Shown here piece after piece: positions 1-7,641 of a stretch of DNA of 47,353 nucleotides. Within the stretch, counting starts at the first letter, position 1, and every line of letters begins with the position of its first letter. Below the pieces are notes generated by a model. It did no database searches. It saw only the letters and a list, made by a program, of their open reading frames with translations, and was not told where the DNA came from. Made by a program: the position numbers and the translations under genes. Location: positions 1 through 47,353 of the IMG/VR virus record IMGVR_UViG_3300006919_000096; one strand, given 5' to 3'. This DNA comes from a virus.

Positions 1-802
1 TACGAACTACCAATACAGGTACCAAACACCTTTACGTACACCTATTAATGAGGCAGATGGTGTTTATCAAGTACCTGTAAGGGGTGGTACAGCCTATCAA
101 TACAGATACCAAACACCTTTACGTACACCTGTTAATATCGCTCCTGGTATCTATCAAAATCCTTTAAGGGGTAATACGAACTACCAATACAGGTACCAAA
201 CACCACAAAGAAATATCATCAGTGGTCCTGGTATCTATCAAAATCCTTTAAGGGGCAACACGAATTACCAATACAGGTACCAAACACCACAAAGAAATAT
301 CATCAGTGGTCCTGGTATCTATCAAAATCCTTTAAGGGGTGATACGAACTACCAATACAGGTACCAAACACCACAAAGAAATATCATCAGTGGTCCTGGT
401 ATCTATCAAAATCCTTTAAGGGGTGATACGAACTACCAATACAGGTATCAGGGTCCACTAAGAACACCTATTAATATCGCTATTGGTATCTATCAAAATC
501 CTCTGATAGGTAGAACTTCTATAAGATATGCATTTCAGACACCATACAGGTCTCCTATAACTTATCAGCATAGAAGTCCAAATCCAGCAAATGCGCAGAC
601 TCCATATACAGCGAATATACAAATTCCTGCTATTAGAGATGCACAGATACCATATCCATATCAAGCGTCTGGACAGTCTTCTGTTATTGGATATTACCAA
701 TCACCAGCCATATATATTGCACAAACTCAAGTACCTGTAATTAAATGGGATGGTGATTTGAATGAACCTGCCAGGTCAAGTTCACCTATAACACAACCAT
801 AA
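1..802 (+). CDS. 5'-truncated Tyr/Gln/Pro-rich tandem-repeat protein (probable fibre or virion protein)
   Basis: The reading frame is open from base 2 to the TAA at 800-802 and runs off the left edge, so the N-terminus is missing. The visible ~266 residues are built of 28-29-residue repeats containing the phrases YQYRYQTP and GIYQNPLRG. They decay after about position 515 into a non-repeated tail still rich in Tyr, Gln, Pro and Ser. I see no cysteine and no membrane helix. Repeats of this kind fit an extended virion appendage, but I do not recognise the family. It is followed by a late promoter and a cluster of glycosyltransferase and oxygenase genes that could modify it. Function is inference; the coding call is secure because the repeats preserve frame throughout. 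Confidence 0.75.
   Translation, partial: TNYQYRYQTPLRTPINEADGVYQVPVRGGTAYQYRYQTPLRTPVNIAPGIYQNPLRGNTNYQYRYQTPQRNIISGPGIYQNPLRGNTNYQYRYQTPQRNIISGPGIYQNPLRGDTNYQYRYQTPQRNIISGPGIYQNPLRGDTNYQYRYQGPLRTPINIAIGIYQNPLIGRTSIRYAFQTPYRSPITYQHRSPNPANAQTPYTANIQIPAIRDAQIPYPYQASGQSSVIGYYQSPAIYIAQTQVPVIKWDGDLNEPARSSSPITQP
2..514 (+). repeat. Tandem in-frame repeats of 84-87 bp
   Basis: Units begin at 2, 89, 176, 260, 344 and 428. The first two and the last are 87 bp (29 codons) and the three in the middle are 84 bp (28 codons). The middle units are almost identical at the DNA level, including synonymous positions, which points to recent duplication or recombination. The outer units are more diverged. All changes keep the reading frame. 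Confidence 0.9.
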
Positions 803-805
803 ATA
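798..805 (+). promoter_or_regulatory. Putative T4-type late promoter CATAAATA
   Basis: CATAAATA matches the T4 late consensus TATAAATA at seven of eight positions. It overlaps the stop codon of the repeat protein. The predicted start (about base 811) gives a 23-base AU-rich leader for the glycosyltransferase gene at 834, which has no clear Shine-Dalgarno sequence. Confidence 0.6.
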
Positions 806-833
806 CATCAAGAAATTATTATTTTTATATATT

Positions 834-2666
834 ATGGAAAATATCACAAAAGAACGCTCCGATGGTCAAATTTACTATAAAGCTGCTTCTAGTAAAGAAT
901 TACGAAAGTACCTAGATGAAAATCCAAATTTTCTTTCTGATAACAACATAAAGTTTCGAGAGAATACTCTTTGGGTTGGTTCAGTTGACTTAAATAGGTT
1001 TAATGAAGATGGTTCACCAATCCCTAAAGATGTTTTATTAGAAGAAGAAAAAAATCCACATTACACTGGTTTTAATTGTTTAAAAATTTTAGAAGAAAAA
1101 AAACTTATCCGTGTAAAAATTATAACCTATAAAGACTTTGTTGAAAAAGTAAAAACTATAGATGAGTATAAAGACAACTGGGGTCAAGCTTCCCACAATG
1201 TAATTAATTATCTCGGTTCTATCTATAGATGTCATGTTGGTCCAACACCAGGCAAATCTCATACTCAGGGTGGAAAACAATTTGAATTTTTGACAGGTGA
1301 AGATGACAATATGGAATTGTATGATTACGTAGGGTCACTAAACGAATACCAGAAATCAATTTATGATGAGATTATAGACCCAAACATTGTACCCGAGAGT
1401 CCAGAACACAGAAGAAGTTTATATCAAATAAATTTCACTGATGAAAGTCAATCGGGGAAGTTTTATCACGCAACTAAAGCTCATTGGTTACTCCATAGTA
1501 TATTGGAAGAGGGTGCTCATGGACCATTATCAGTAGAAGTTTCAATGAAAAAATATGACAGTTGGGCAATGTGCATTCACCCAGGGTCAGTTAGAGCTGC
1601 TATGGTCAGAGAGGCCAAACTTTATGACTTTCCGATTATCTTGTCAGACCCAGAAGACATTTTTTCTGAATTTCCATATGCAAATGTTCAAGATATCATT
1701 AAGTTATTAAAAGATATGGAAGAATATCGTACTGATAAAGTCGAAGGTAGACCTATAAATGCATCCTTTTTGATGGTCGGCGATAGATTAGAAACTAACA
1801 TTTCAGAACCAATTCCAGAAATGTATTTCAGAAGAAGGATTTATAAATGGGCTCAAGACATACATAAACTTTTTGCTGGTAAGAATTTGAAAATGTATAT
1901 TGGTTATGATGATAATCATTGCGACATGTTTGGTAACAATTTATCTGATGTGAGTGAGACCGCTTTAGAATTATTGTTCGGTAAAGAATCCGTATCATCA
2001 AACTTTAAACCAGAATCAGTTTACAAATGGCAGGGGAATCGTAAAAAATTAAAGAAAATTCATGATTTCCATGACCCCATAGAAATAAAAAAGTTGGATA
2101 TAAACAAAATTGATTGTTACACAAGACCTTATGCAAATCAAAGTACACAATTCACATACAGTAGGTTTTTGATACCTTACTTGGAAAATTTTGAAGGTTT
2201 TAGTATTTTTGTTGATGATGATTTTCTTTTTGTTAACAATCCATTAAAAATGTTTTATTGGGTCAACCCTAAAAACGCTGTCACTTGTGTTAAGTACCCA
2301 AACATAATGTTTGATGAAACAAAATTCGATGGTCAGAAAAATGTAAACTATCCGAAAAAACTCTGGTCCAGTCTAATGATTTTCAATAACTCACACCCAG
2401 ATTGCAAAAAACTAACACCAGAAATTGTTAATACGATGTCTGGTTCATGGTTGCATCAATTTGAATGGACGGATGCTATAGGTTCTTTACCTAGAAGATA
2501 TGTTTACACAGAAGGTTATGATGATGATAAAGACTTGACACTAGATACTTTAGCAATCCATTACACGAGAGGTGGACCTTGGATAAAGGGTATGGATACA
2601 TCTAACATAAAAAAATTAGAATGGTATGAAAAAGTCTGTTCCATTATTCGCGAAGATGATGTATAA
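834..2666 (+). CDS. Two-part protein with C-terminal GT8-like glycosyltransferase domain
   Basis: 610 residues. Residues ~352-600 look like a nucleotide-sugar glycosyltransferase of the GT8/GT-A type. The domain opens with MYIGYDDNHCDMF (354-366), has a metal-binding acidic triplet in FVDDDFLF (DDD 461-463), a WSSLMIFNN motif at 511-519, and a HYTRGGPW motif near the C-terminus that is typical of this group. Residues 1-340 form a separate domain I do not recognise. Likely role: adding sugar to a virion protein or cell-surface acceptor in the infected cytoplasm. It lies directly after the repeat protein and ahead of two oxygenase genes, suggesting a joint modification role. The acceptor is unknown. 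Start is the first ATG after the late promoter. Confidence 0.72.
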   Translation: MENITKERSDGQIYYKAASSKELRKYLDENPNFLSDNNIKFRENTLWVGSVDLNRFNEDGSPIPKDVLLEEEKNPHYTGFNCLKILEEKKLIRVKIITYKDFVEKVKTIDEYKDNWGQASHNVINYLGSIYRCHVGPTPGKSHTQGGKQFEFLTGEDDNMELYDYVGSLNEYQKSIYDEIIDPNIVPESPEHRRSLYQINFTDESQSGKFYHATKAHWLLHSILEEGAHGPLSVEVSMKKYDSWAMCIHPGSVRAAMVREAKLYDFPIILSDPEDIFSEFPYANVQDIIKLLKDMEEYRTDKVEGRPINASFLMVGDRLETNISEPIPEMYFRRRIYKWAQDIHKLFAGKNLKMYIGYDDNHCDMFGNNLSDVSETALELLFGKESVSSNFKPESVYKWQGNRKKLKKIHDFHDPIEIKKLDINKIDCYTRPYANQSTQFTYSRFLIPYLENFEGFSIFVDDDFLFVNNPLKMFYWVNPKNAVTCVKYPNIMFDETKFDGQKNVNYPKKLWSSLMIFNNSHPDCKKLTPEIVNTMSGSWLHQFEWTDAIGSLPRRYVYTEGYDDDKDLTLDTLAIHYTRGGPWIKGMDTSNIKKLEWYEKVCSIIREDDV

Positions 2667-2694
2667 TATTAAGTTTAATTGAAAAGGATTTGCA

Positions 2695-3243
2695 ATGAAT
2701 TGTTTTATATATGATTTTGAAGGTAATTTAAAAATTACCAAAAGCAACGGGTTACAATATGTCATAGAAAAATCAGATAAACCTGAATTGGGTTTTAACT
2801 ATGACATGATTGTTTACGAACAAGAAGAATTTAAAATCGTGAACTTTGACCCAGAGACCCCAATTGATGAACAAAAAGTTGAACTTAATGAAAGTGAAAA
2901 GGATGAAATTGAAACATTTATCCTAAACTCTGTTCCTCCTGTGGGTTATGACCTAAACACTCAGTATGTTGACAGACTATTTGAAGAATGTGAAAGAAAA
3001 CAAAATGAGTCCTTTCGCGGCCTAGGTTTTAACGAACCCTATCATGTTTTTATGGCAGGTCGAGATGGTTCCAATCACCCAAAACGTTTAGAAGCTAGAG
3101 AATGTTTAGAATTCTATGATGTCTTATGGAATCAATTTGAAATGACAAAAGAATTGATTTCACAAACAAGAGAAGACCACTTGCAGGATTATGGTTATTA
3201 TCAGCATTCATTGCCCACTAATGCAAGGGTGCAAGCACAGTAA
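2695..3243 (+). CDS. Hypothetical protein in modification cluster
   Basis: 182 residues, acidic, no membrane segment and no motif I recognise. The N-terminus is beta-like (MNCFIYDFEGNLKITKSNG). The C-terminal half is helical and ends in a Tyr/Gln-rich stretch (LQDYGYYQHSLPTNARVQAQ). A good ribosome site (AAAAGGA about 7 bases before the ATG) supports the start. Its stop codon overlaps the ATG of the following oxygenase by one base, so the two are translationally coupled. It may be a chaperone or accessory of the virion protein being modified, but no function can be assigned. Confidence 0.7.
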   Translation: MNCFIYDFEGNLKITKSNGLQYVIEKSDKPELGFNYDMIVYEQEEFKIVNFDPETPIDEQKVELNESEKDEIETFILNSVPPVGYDLNTQYVDRLFEECERKQNESFRGLGFNEPYHVFMAGRDGSNHPKRLEARECLEFYDVLWNQFEMTKELISQTREDHLQDYGYYQHSLPTNARVQAQ

Positions 3244-4028
3244 TGAATTACGATTCTTTGATGGGTAAACTATCATCTGATGGTGTGGAGATAATACACA
3301 TAGATGAACCTTTTAGTTTTAATGATTGTTTTCCTCTAGGAAATAGAGTTTTTGTTTTAGATAATTATCTCTCAACTAATATCCATTTATGGTTAGATGA
3401 AACTTGGATGATGCAAACTTGGTGGGCGAAATCAAATCAAGTTAGAAGGAATGGGAGAGTTAGTGAAGGGAGAAACACCCAACCTTATCATCAGTTTTGG
3501 GGTGCTTCCATACTAAGACATCGACCAGGGGATGACCCAACAAAAGCTTCTCATGATAAAGAAACTGGTAGGTCGGATGAACTTGCCTCTTTTGGAACTC
3601 TTTGGCTGGAAAGAAAGTTAAGAACTGATTTTTCTTTTGAATGGATTAGATTTCAGTATGCTGGTTTAAATTCACAATCTACAGGATTGGACGGAACTTG
3701 TCACACTGATTGTGATGATATGGATGATTGGAATTGTTCCTTTCTATGGTATTCCAACCCGTATTGGTTTGATTTTTGGGGAGGTGACCTAAATCTTTAT
3801 TCTGAAATTATTTTGGGTGGAACGCAATTTGACGAAAAACTTAAGAAACACTTGGTCGGTTCGATAAAATTTAAACCAAATAGATTAGTTATTTTTGACG
3901 GGAGAATACCTCATCAAGCATGTTCACCAAATAGAAATTCTGGTTGGACCGATAGAAGGTCAATTGTAATTCGAGGCGACGAAATAAGAACTTTAGATAA
4001 ACAGGAAAGGTACTATGCCCACAATTGA
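3243..4028 (+). CDS. Fe(II)/2-oxoglutarate-dependent oxygenase
   Basis: 261 residues. The C-terminal half carries the double-stranded beta-helix metal site: His154-x-Asp156 in GTCHTDCDD, distal His224 in FDGRIPHQAC, and Arg239 in DRRSIVIR as the expected 2-oxoglutarate anchor. The family hydroxylates protein side chains or small molecules using O2, Fe(II) and 2-oxoglutarate. The N-terminal 130 residues are Trp-rich (LWLDETWMMQTWW) and probably bind substrate. It overlaps the previous gene by one base and the next by 14 bases, so it belongs to one translation unit with a glycosyltransferase and a second oxygenase. Substrate unknown; hydroxylation of an adjacent repeat or fibre protein is plausible. 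Confidence 0.8.
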   Translation: MNYDSLMGKLSSDGVEIIHIDEPFSFNDCFPLGNRVFVLDNYLSTNIHLWLDETWMMQTWWAKSNQVRRNGRVSEGRNTQPYHQFWGASILRHRPGDDPTKASHDKETGRSDELASFGTLWLERKLRTDFSFEWIRFQYAGLNSQSTGLDGTCHTDCDDMDDWNCSFLWYSNPYWFDFWGGDLNLYSEIILGGTQFDEKLKKHLVGSIKFKPNRLVIFDGRIPHQACSPNRNSGWTDRRSIVIRGDEIRTLDKQERYYAHN

Positions 4029-4908
4029 GTTTCAATCAAACAGTAATTATGACCTGTTTAGACCAGTTCTAGCAAAAGGATATTTACCAGAGTGGTGGAA
4101 GTATGGTAAAGCTATCAGTGCCGTGTCTGGTCAATATGTTGGAACTATAAGGCAGTGTCCTGGTATGGATGATATGTTAAAGTATGGGTGGTACTTTCTA
4201 TCAGATTTTGACATTAGAGTTTACCCAACAAAAAATTCTGATTGCGAAGATATTGACATGGATTTACACGATGGTACTGATGATCTTGATAATATGCATT
4301 GGATGGTTGAAATTTTAGATGATAGATTTCCTTATCAGGATACTACGGGTCATAGTCACCAACAGGTGTGGAGTCAATGGAAAACTGCTGTAAAATTCAT
4401 AACAAATTGGACTATAAAAACACCACCAGGATATTCTGTCATATATTTGAATCCATTTTTATTCAACAACCCAAACTTTGAAGTATGGCCAGGAATGATT
4501 GATACTGATGCATTTAATCAATGTGGTGACACAAAACCTCTTATTTTAAATATAAAAACAAATAAAGAATTCATCATCAAGAAGGGTGAACCTATTTTAC
4601 ACGTATTCCCATTTAAAAGAGAGAAATGGGTTGCATCCTATCCAAACCATACACTTAAATCCTATTGGAACAATATGTCTTTAGATTTTAATGAATCTGA
4701 AATGTCCTCATTAACTGATGAGGAAAAATCAGTAATCGGTAAACCAAATACAGGTAAATTTTGCCCATACTCTTACTACAGACCAGCAAATCAAACTACC
4801 GGATATTCGAGTTACAAACAAACTGGTGCATGGTATAATAAGAAAGATTTTTTTACGGATTTACCAGATGGTGGTGAATCACCTTATCAACTTGAATTTG
4901 AGTTTTAA
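4015..4908 (+). CDS. Conserved phage protein of unknown function (DUF6065-like pattern)
   Basis: 297 residues. Two conserved-looking blocks stand out: KTPPGYSVIYLNPF in the middle and KKGEPILHVFPFKREKW further on, separated by a WPGMIDTDAF segment. I associate this arrangement with a family of phage and bacterial proteins of unknown function (DUF6065), but I could not verify it. The fold is probably beta-rich and cupin-like. The C-terminus is rich in Tyr and Asn. The start at 4015 overlaps the preceding oxygenase gene by 14 bases. A second oxygenase follows after 2 bases, so it is probably part of the same modification module. Confidence 0.65.
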   Translation: MPTIEFQSNSNYDLFRPVLAKGYLPEWWKYGKAISAVSGQYVGTIRQCPGMDDMLKYGWYFLSDFDIRVYPTKNSDCEDIDMDLHDGTDDLDNMHWMVEILDDRFPYQDTTGHSHQQVWSQWKTAVKFITNWTIKTPPGYSVIYLNPFLFNNPNFEVWPGMIDTDAFNQCGDTKPLILNIKTNKEFIIKKGEPILHVFPFKREKWVASYPNHTLKSYWNNMSLDFNESEMSSLTDEEKSVIGKPNTGKFCPYSYYRPANQTTGYSSYKQTGAWYNKKDFFTDLPDGGESPYQLEFEF

Positions 4909-4910
4909 AA

Positions 4911-5660
4911 ATGCATACTATTGATAATGATGAATATGCGGTAACTGCATTATTCCCAACATACCTTTTTAGTTTTGATTTAATTAAGCTTGGGTATGTT
5001 AACGAAGAATATTTGGGTCAATTGAAAGATGCAATTCTTGAAATGAGAACAAAAGACCCAATTGGTCGTAGAGTTTCTAATGCATATACGGGATGGCAAT
5101 CAGACGATGGTTGTGAAAGTCATTCTAGATTTATTCGATTATATAGAGCATTCAATCGAATAACACAATCACAACTGACACCTTTCTTTGGGTTTTCGCC
5201 TTCTCAAGTTCAAGTAACAGTTTCGAACGTTTGGGCTAATGTAAACGACAAAGGGGCATGGAACTACCCACATTTACATAATGGTTGTTGGTATTCGGGT
5301 GTATTTTACATAGATGCAGATGAAGATACTGGTGATTTGCATGTAATTGATACACATGCTAAAGTGGTATCAGATTTTCCATATGGAAGAAGACAAAATG
5401 CCAGTGTTAATATAAGACCAAAATCTGGTAGACTTTTGTTGTTTCCGAGTGGTTTGATGCATATGGTTGAGGCAAACCAAACAGATAAAGATAGAATCAG
5501 TATAGCATTCAATTTAAATCATACGTATCTCCAGCCACCTGTTATAGGTCAGCCAATTAATATGGGTGATGTGTATGACCCAAGAGGTGATGATATTAAA
5601 TTTAATATTGATGAAAGAGGAAATCCTGTCTATCCACCAAACTTAGAGTATCCTGGGTAA
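4911..5660 (+). CDS. Fe(II)/2-oxoglutarate oxygenase (TIGR02466-like)
   Basis: 249 residues. The pattern NYPHLHNGCWYSGVFYI, followed by SGRLLLFPSGLMHMVEAN and DRISIAFN, is that of the putative 2OG-Fe(II) oxygenase family TIGR02466/PF13759. It supplies candidate ligands His121/His123, distal His184 and 2-oxoglutarate-binding Arg195. It differs in family and ligand spacing from the oxygenase at 3243, so the two are unlikely to be a simple duplication. The C-terminal ~45 residues are Pro- and Asp-rich. It is the last + strand gene of the cluster and its final 18 bases overlap the minus-strand gene that converges on it. Confidence 0.8.
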   Translation: MHTIDNDEYAVTALFPTYLFSFDLIKLGYVNEEYLGQLKDAILEMRTKDPIGRRVSNAYTGWQSDDGCESHSRFIRLYRAFNRITQSQLTPFFGFSPSQVQVTVSNVWANVNDKGAWNYPHLHNGCWYSGVFYIDADEDTGDLHVIDTHAKVVSDFPYGRRQNASVNIRPKSGRLLLFPSGLMHMVEANQTDKDRISIAFNLNHTYLQPPVIGQPINMGDVYDPRGDDIKFNIDERGNPVYPPNLEYPG

Positions 5661-5924
5661 TATCTCAGATATCAATGCAACTACAACAGTTGCGGAAAGA
5701 CCCCATATAATCTTATTAGACAATTCCACTTTAGCACTCATTTGAGTGCATTTCGTTTCAATTCTATCTATAGAACTAGATAATCTGTTCACACGTTCGT
5801 GTGATTCTGCTCTGCGGATTTCCAAATCTGAAATTTTTTCTTCTACTCTGGCTAGAGCAATCAAAGTATCACTTAGTTTATCAATCTTTTCTTCAATTTT
5901 TGATAGTCTTTCTTCGGTGGACAC
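5643..5924 (-). CDS. Small coiled-coil protein with C-terminal membrane helix (possible XhlA/holin-like)
   Basis: The only convincing minus-strand gene in the window. From the GTG at 5924 it encodes 93 residues. An AGGGGA ribosome site lies about 10 bases upstream; a TTG at 5954 would add ten residues. Residues 1-65 show heptad-like Leu/Ile/Val spacing (ERLSKIEEKIDKLSDTL). They are followed by one hydrophobic helix (IIWGLSATVVVALISEIL) and a short basic tail. This coil-plus-single-helix layout resembles XhlA-type holin accessory proteins, but the sequence is too short for certainty. The + strand readings of this 326-base gap are Ser/Leu-rich shadows. A TATAAATT box on the minus strand (5986-5979) could be its late promoter. 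Confidence 0.6.
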   Translation of the reverse strand: MSTEERLSKIEEKIDKLSDTLIALARVEEKISDLEIRRAESHERVNRLSSSIDRIETKCTQMSAKVELSNKIIWGLSATVVVALISEILPRIL

Positions 5925-5943
5925 TTTTCTGGATTCCCCTAAG

Positions 5944-5951
5944 TATAAATA
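5944..5951 (+). promoter_or_regulatory. T4-type late promoter TATAAATA
   Basis: Exact match to the T4 late promoter consensus. It lies 36 bases before the gp13 start and would drive the neck-terminase unit. It sits inside the 5' leader region of the opposing minus-strand gene. Confidence 0.8.
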
Positions 5952-5986
5952 CAATAAACCTATTTAGTTTTTGGGAAAATTTATAA

Positions 5987-6778
5987 ATGGCCAGTCCTTC
6001 ATCCAAATCAGAATTAATCTCATACGCAAAACGTAGACTTGGTGCACCAGTTATTGAAATTAATGTTGATGATGACCAAGTAGATGATAGAATAGATGAA
6101 GCAGTTCAATACTTTAATGAATATCACTACGATGGTTCAATAAGAACCTACCTGAAGGTTCAATTATCTCAGGTACAACAAGACACAATGGTTACCGACA
6201 CAGACGAAGTTGTTGGTGCCAACACAATCAAAGAACAGAATAACTATATCGAAATGCCTGAGTATGTTCTATCTGTACTTAGAATTCTTCCCTTCAACGA
6301 TAAGAATACTACTAATATGTTTGATTTGAGATATCAAATCAGATTAAACGATATACCAAGTTTAACAAGCACAGGTATTATGTATTATACTCAAGTAAAT
6401 CAATACATTAGTATGCTTGACGAAATGCTTCAGGGTCGAACACCAATTAGATATAATATGCATCAGAATAGATTGTATCTGGATATGGATTTTGACCAAG
6501 TTGGTGCAGATGAGTACATTGTAATTGAATGCTATAGAAAATTAGACCCAACAACATATACTGATATCTATAATGACATGTGGTTGAAGAAGTATGCAAC
6601 CGCATTAATCAAACATCAATGGGGAGAAAACCTGTCAAAATTCCAAGGTATGCAATTGCCTGGAGGAGTAACACTTGATGCTTCTACAATAAAACAAGAA
6701 GCACTCGATGAAATTCGAAGACTAGAAGAAGAATCTAGATTGAATTTTGAAATGCCAGTCGCTGATATGATAGGTTAA
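5987..6778 (+). CDS. 13: Neck protein gp13
   Basis: 263 residues (T4 gp13 is about 309). The N-terminal block, with RRLGAPVIEINVDDDQ followed by DDRIDEAVQYFNEYH, is the hallmark of gp13 in marine T4-like phages. gp13 forms part of the head-tail connector beneath the portal and closes the filled head. It starts the order 13-14-15-16, with gp14 two bases after its stop codon. Transcription is expected from the late promoter at 5944. Confidence 0.9.
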   Translation: MASPSSKSELISYAKRRLGAPVIEINVDDDQVDDRIDEAVQYFNEYHYDGSIRTYLKVQLSQVQQDTMVTDTDEVVGANTIKEQNNYIEMPEYVLSVLRILPFNDKNTTNMFDLRYQIRLNDIPSLTSTGIMYYTQVNQYISMLDEMLQGRTPIRYNMHQNRLYLDMDFDQVGADEYIVIECYRKLDPTTYTDIYNDMWLKKYATALIKHQWGENLSKFQGMQLPGGVTLDASTIKQEALDEIRRLEEESRLNFEMPVADMIG

Positions 6779-6780
6779 TC

Positions 6781-7641
6781 ATGGCCACCAACGTATTTTT
6801 TAATCACGCTGTACCACAAGAACAGAATCTTTATGAAGACCTTGTTGTTGAAAGTCTGCGTATGTATGGACATGATGTTTTATATCTACCTAGAACCATT
6901 GTAGAAGAAGACACTATTCTAAATGAAGATATATCATCTAGATTTGCTCAATCGTATACTATAGAAATGTATCTAGAGAATGTAGAAGGTACAGCTGACG
7001 CTGGTGACTTGATGTCTAAATTTGGTGTGTATGTACAAGAAGAAGCTACATTTATTGCATCTGCTAGGTCTTGGGACAGGTTCGTATCTTCAGATAGTAA
7101 TTTGGTAACCTCTCTAAGACCAAATGAAGGAGACTTAATTTATTTTCCTATGTCTGGTGCACTTTTTGAAATAAACTATGTTCAAGATGATAATCCATTC
7201 TATCAGTTGGGAAAACTTTTTGTATTCAAGATGAGATGCACTCTCTTCGAATATTCTGGTGAAGATATGGACACCGGAACTGATGCTGATTTGGTTGAAC
7301 TACAACAAGGTTACACAGAAATTTATCAATTATCTGGTACTAATGGTTCGTTCAAATACGGGGAAAATATTCTTTTGAATACTAATGTTGTAGCTGAGTG
7401 TGTGGGATATGTTTATAACAGTGTCACATTTTTATATGATATAGTGTTGCGTGCTGTCACTTCTACAATGAGTGTAGGGGACGTTTTGACTGGAGAAACT
7501 AGTGGTGCAACGGGTACAATATCAGTAGTATCTGATAAATTAGATATAGATGACGGCGTATCTCAAAATAAAGATTTTGAAACTAATGGTTCAAACTATC
7601 TAGATTTCAGTGAAACGAATCCATTTGGTGAGGTGTCATAA
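6781..7641 (+). CDS. 14: Neck protein gp14
   Basis: 286 residues (T4 gp14 is about 256). The opening with FFNHAVPQEQNLYEDLV, then VLYLPRTIVEEDTILNED, is diagnostic of gp14 in this phage group. It works with gp13 in the neck to join the tail to the packaged head. The C-terminal third includes a Gly/Thr/Ser-rich beta segment around GDVLTGETSGATGTISV. Its stop codon shares a base with the gp15 ATG (TAATG), so the two are translationally coupled. Confidence 0.9.
   Translation: MATNVFFNHAVPQEQNLYEDLVVESLRMYGHDVLYLPRTIVEEDTILNEDISSRFAQSYTIEMYLENVEGTADAGDLMSKFGVYVQEEATFIASARSWDRFVSSDSNLVTSLRPNEGDLIYFPMSGALFEINYVQDDNPFYQLGKLFVFKMRCTLFEYSGEDMDTGTDADLVELQQGYTEIYQLSGTNGSFKYGENILLNTNVVAECVGYVYNSVTFLYDIVLRAVTSTMSVGDVLTGETSGATGTISVVSDKLDIDDGVSQNKDFETNGSNYLDFSETNPFGEVS

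Noticed and set aside
2-514. Regular 84-87-bp direct repeats resembling a CRISPR or iteron array
   Set aside because: Repeats are in frame, continuous without variable spacers, and encode a repetitive protein.
5746-5967. + strand ORF of 73 codons in the gap before gp13
   Set aside because: Ser/Leu/Phe-rich composition typical of an antisense shadow; the minus-strand reading has heptads and a membrane helix.
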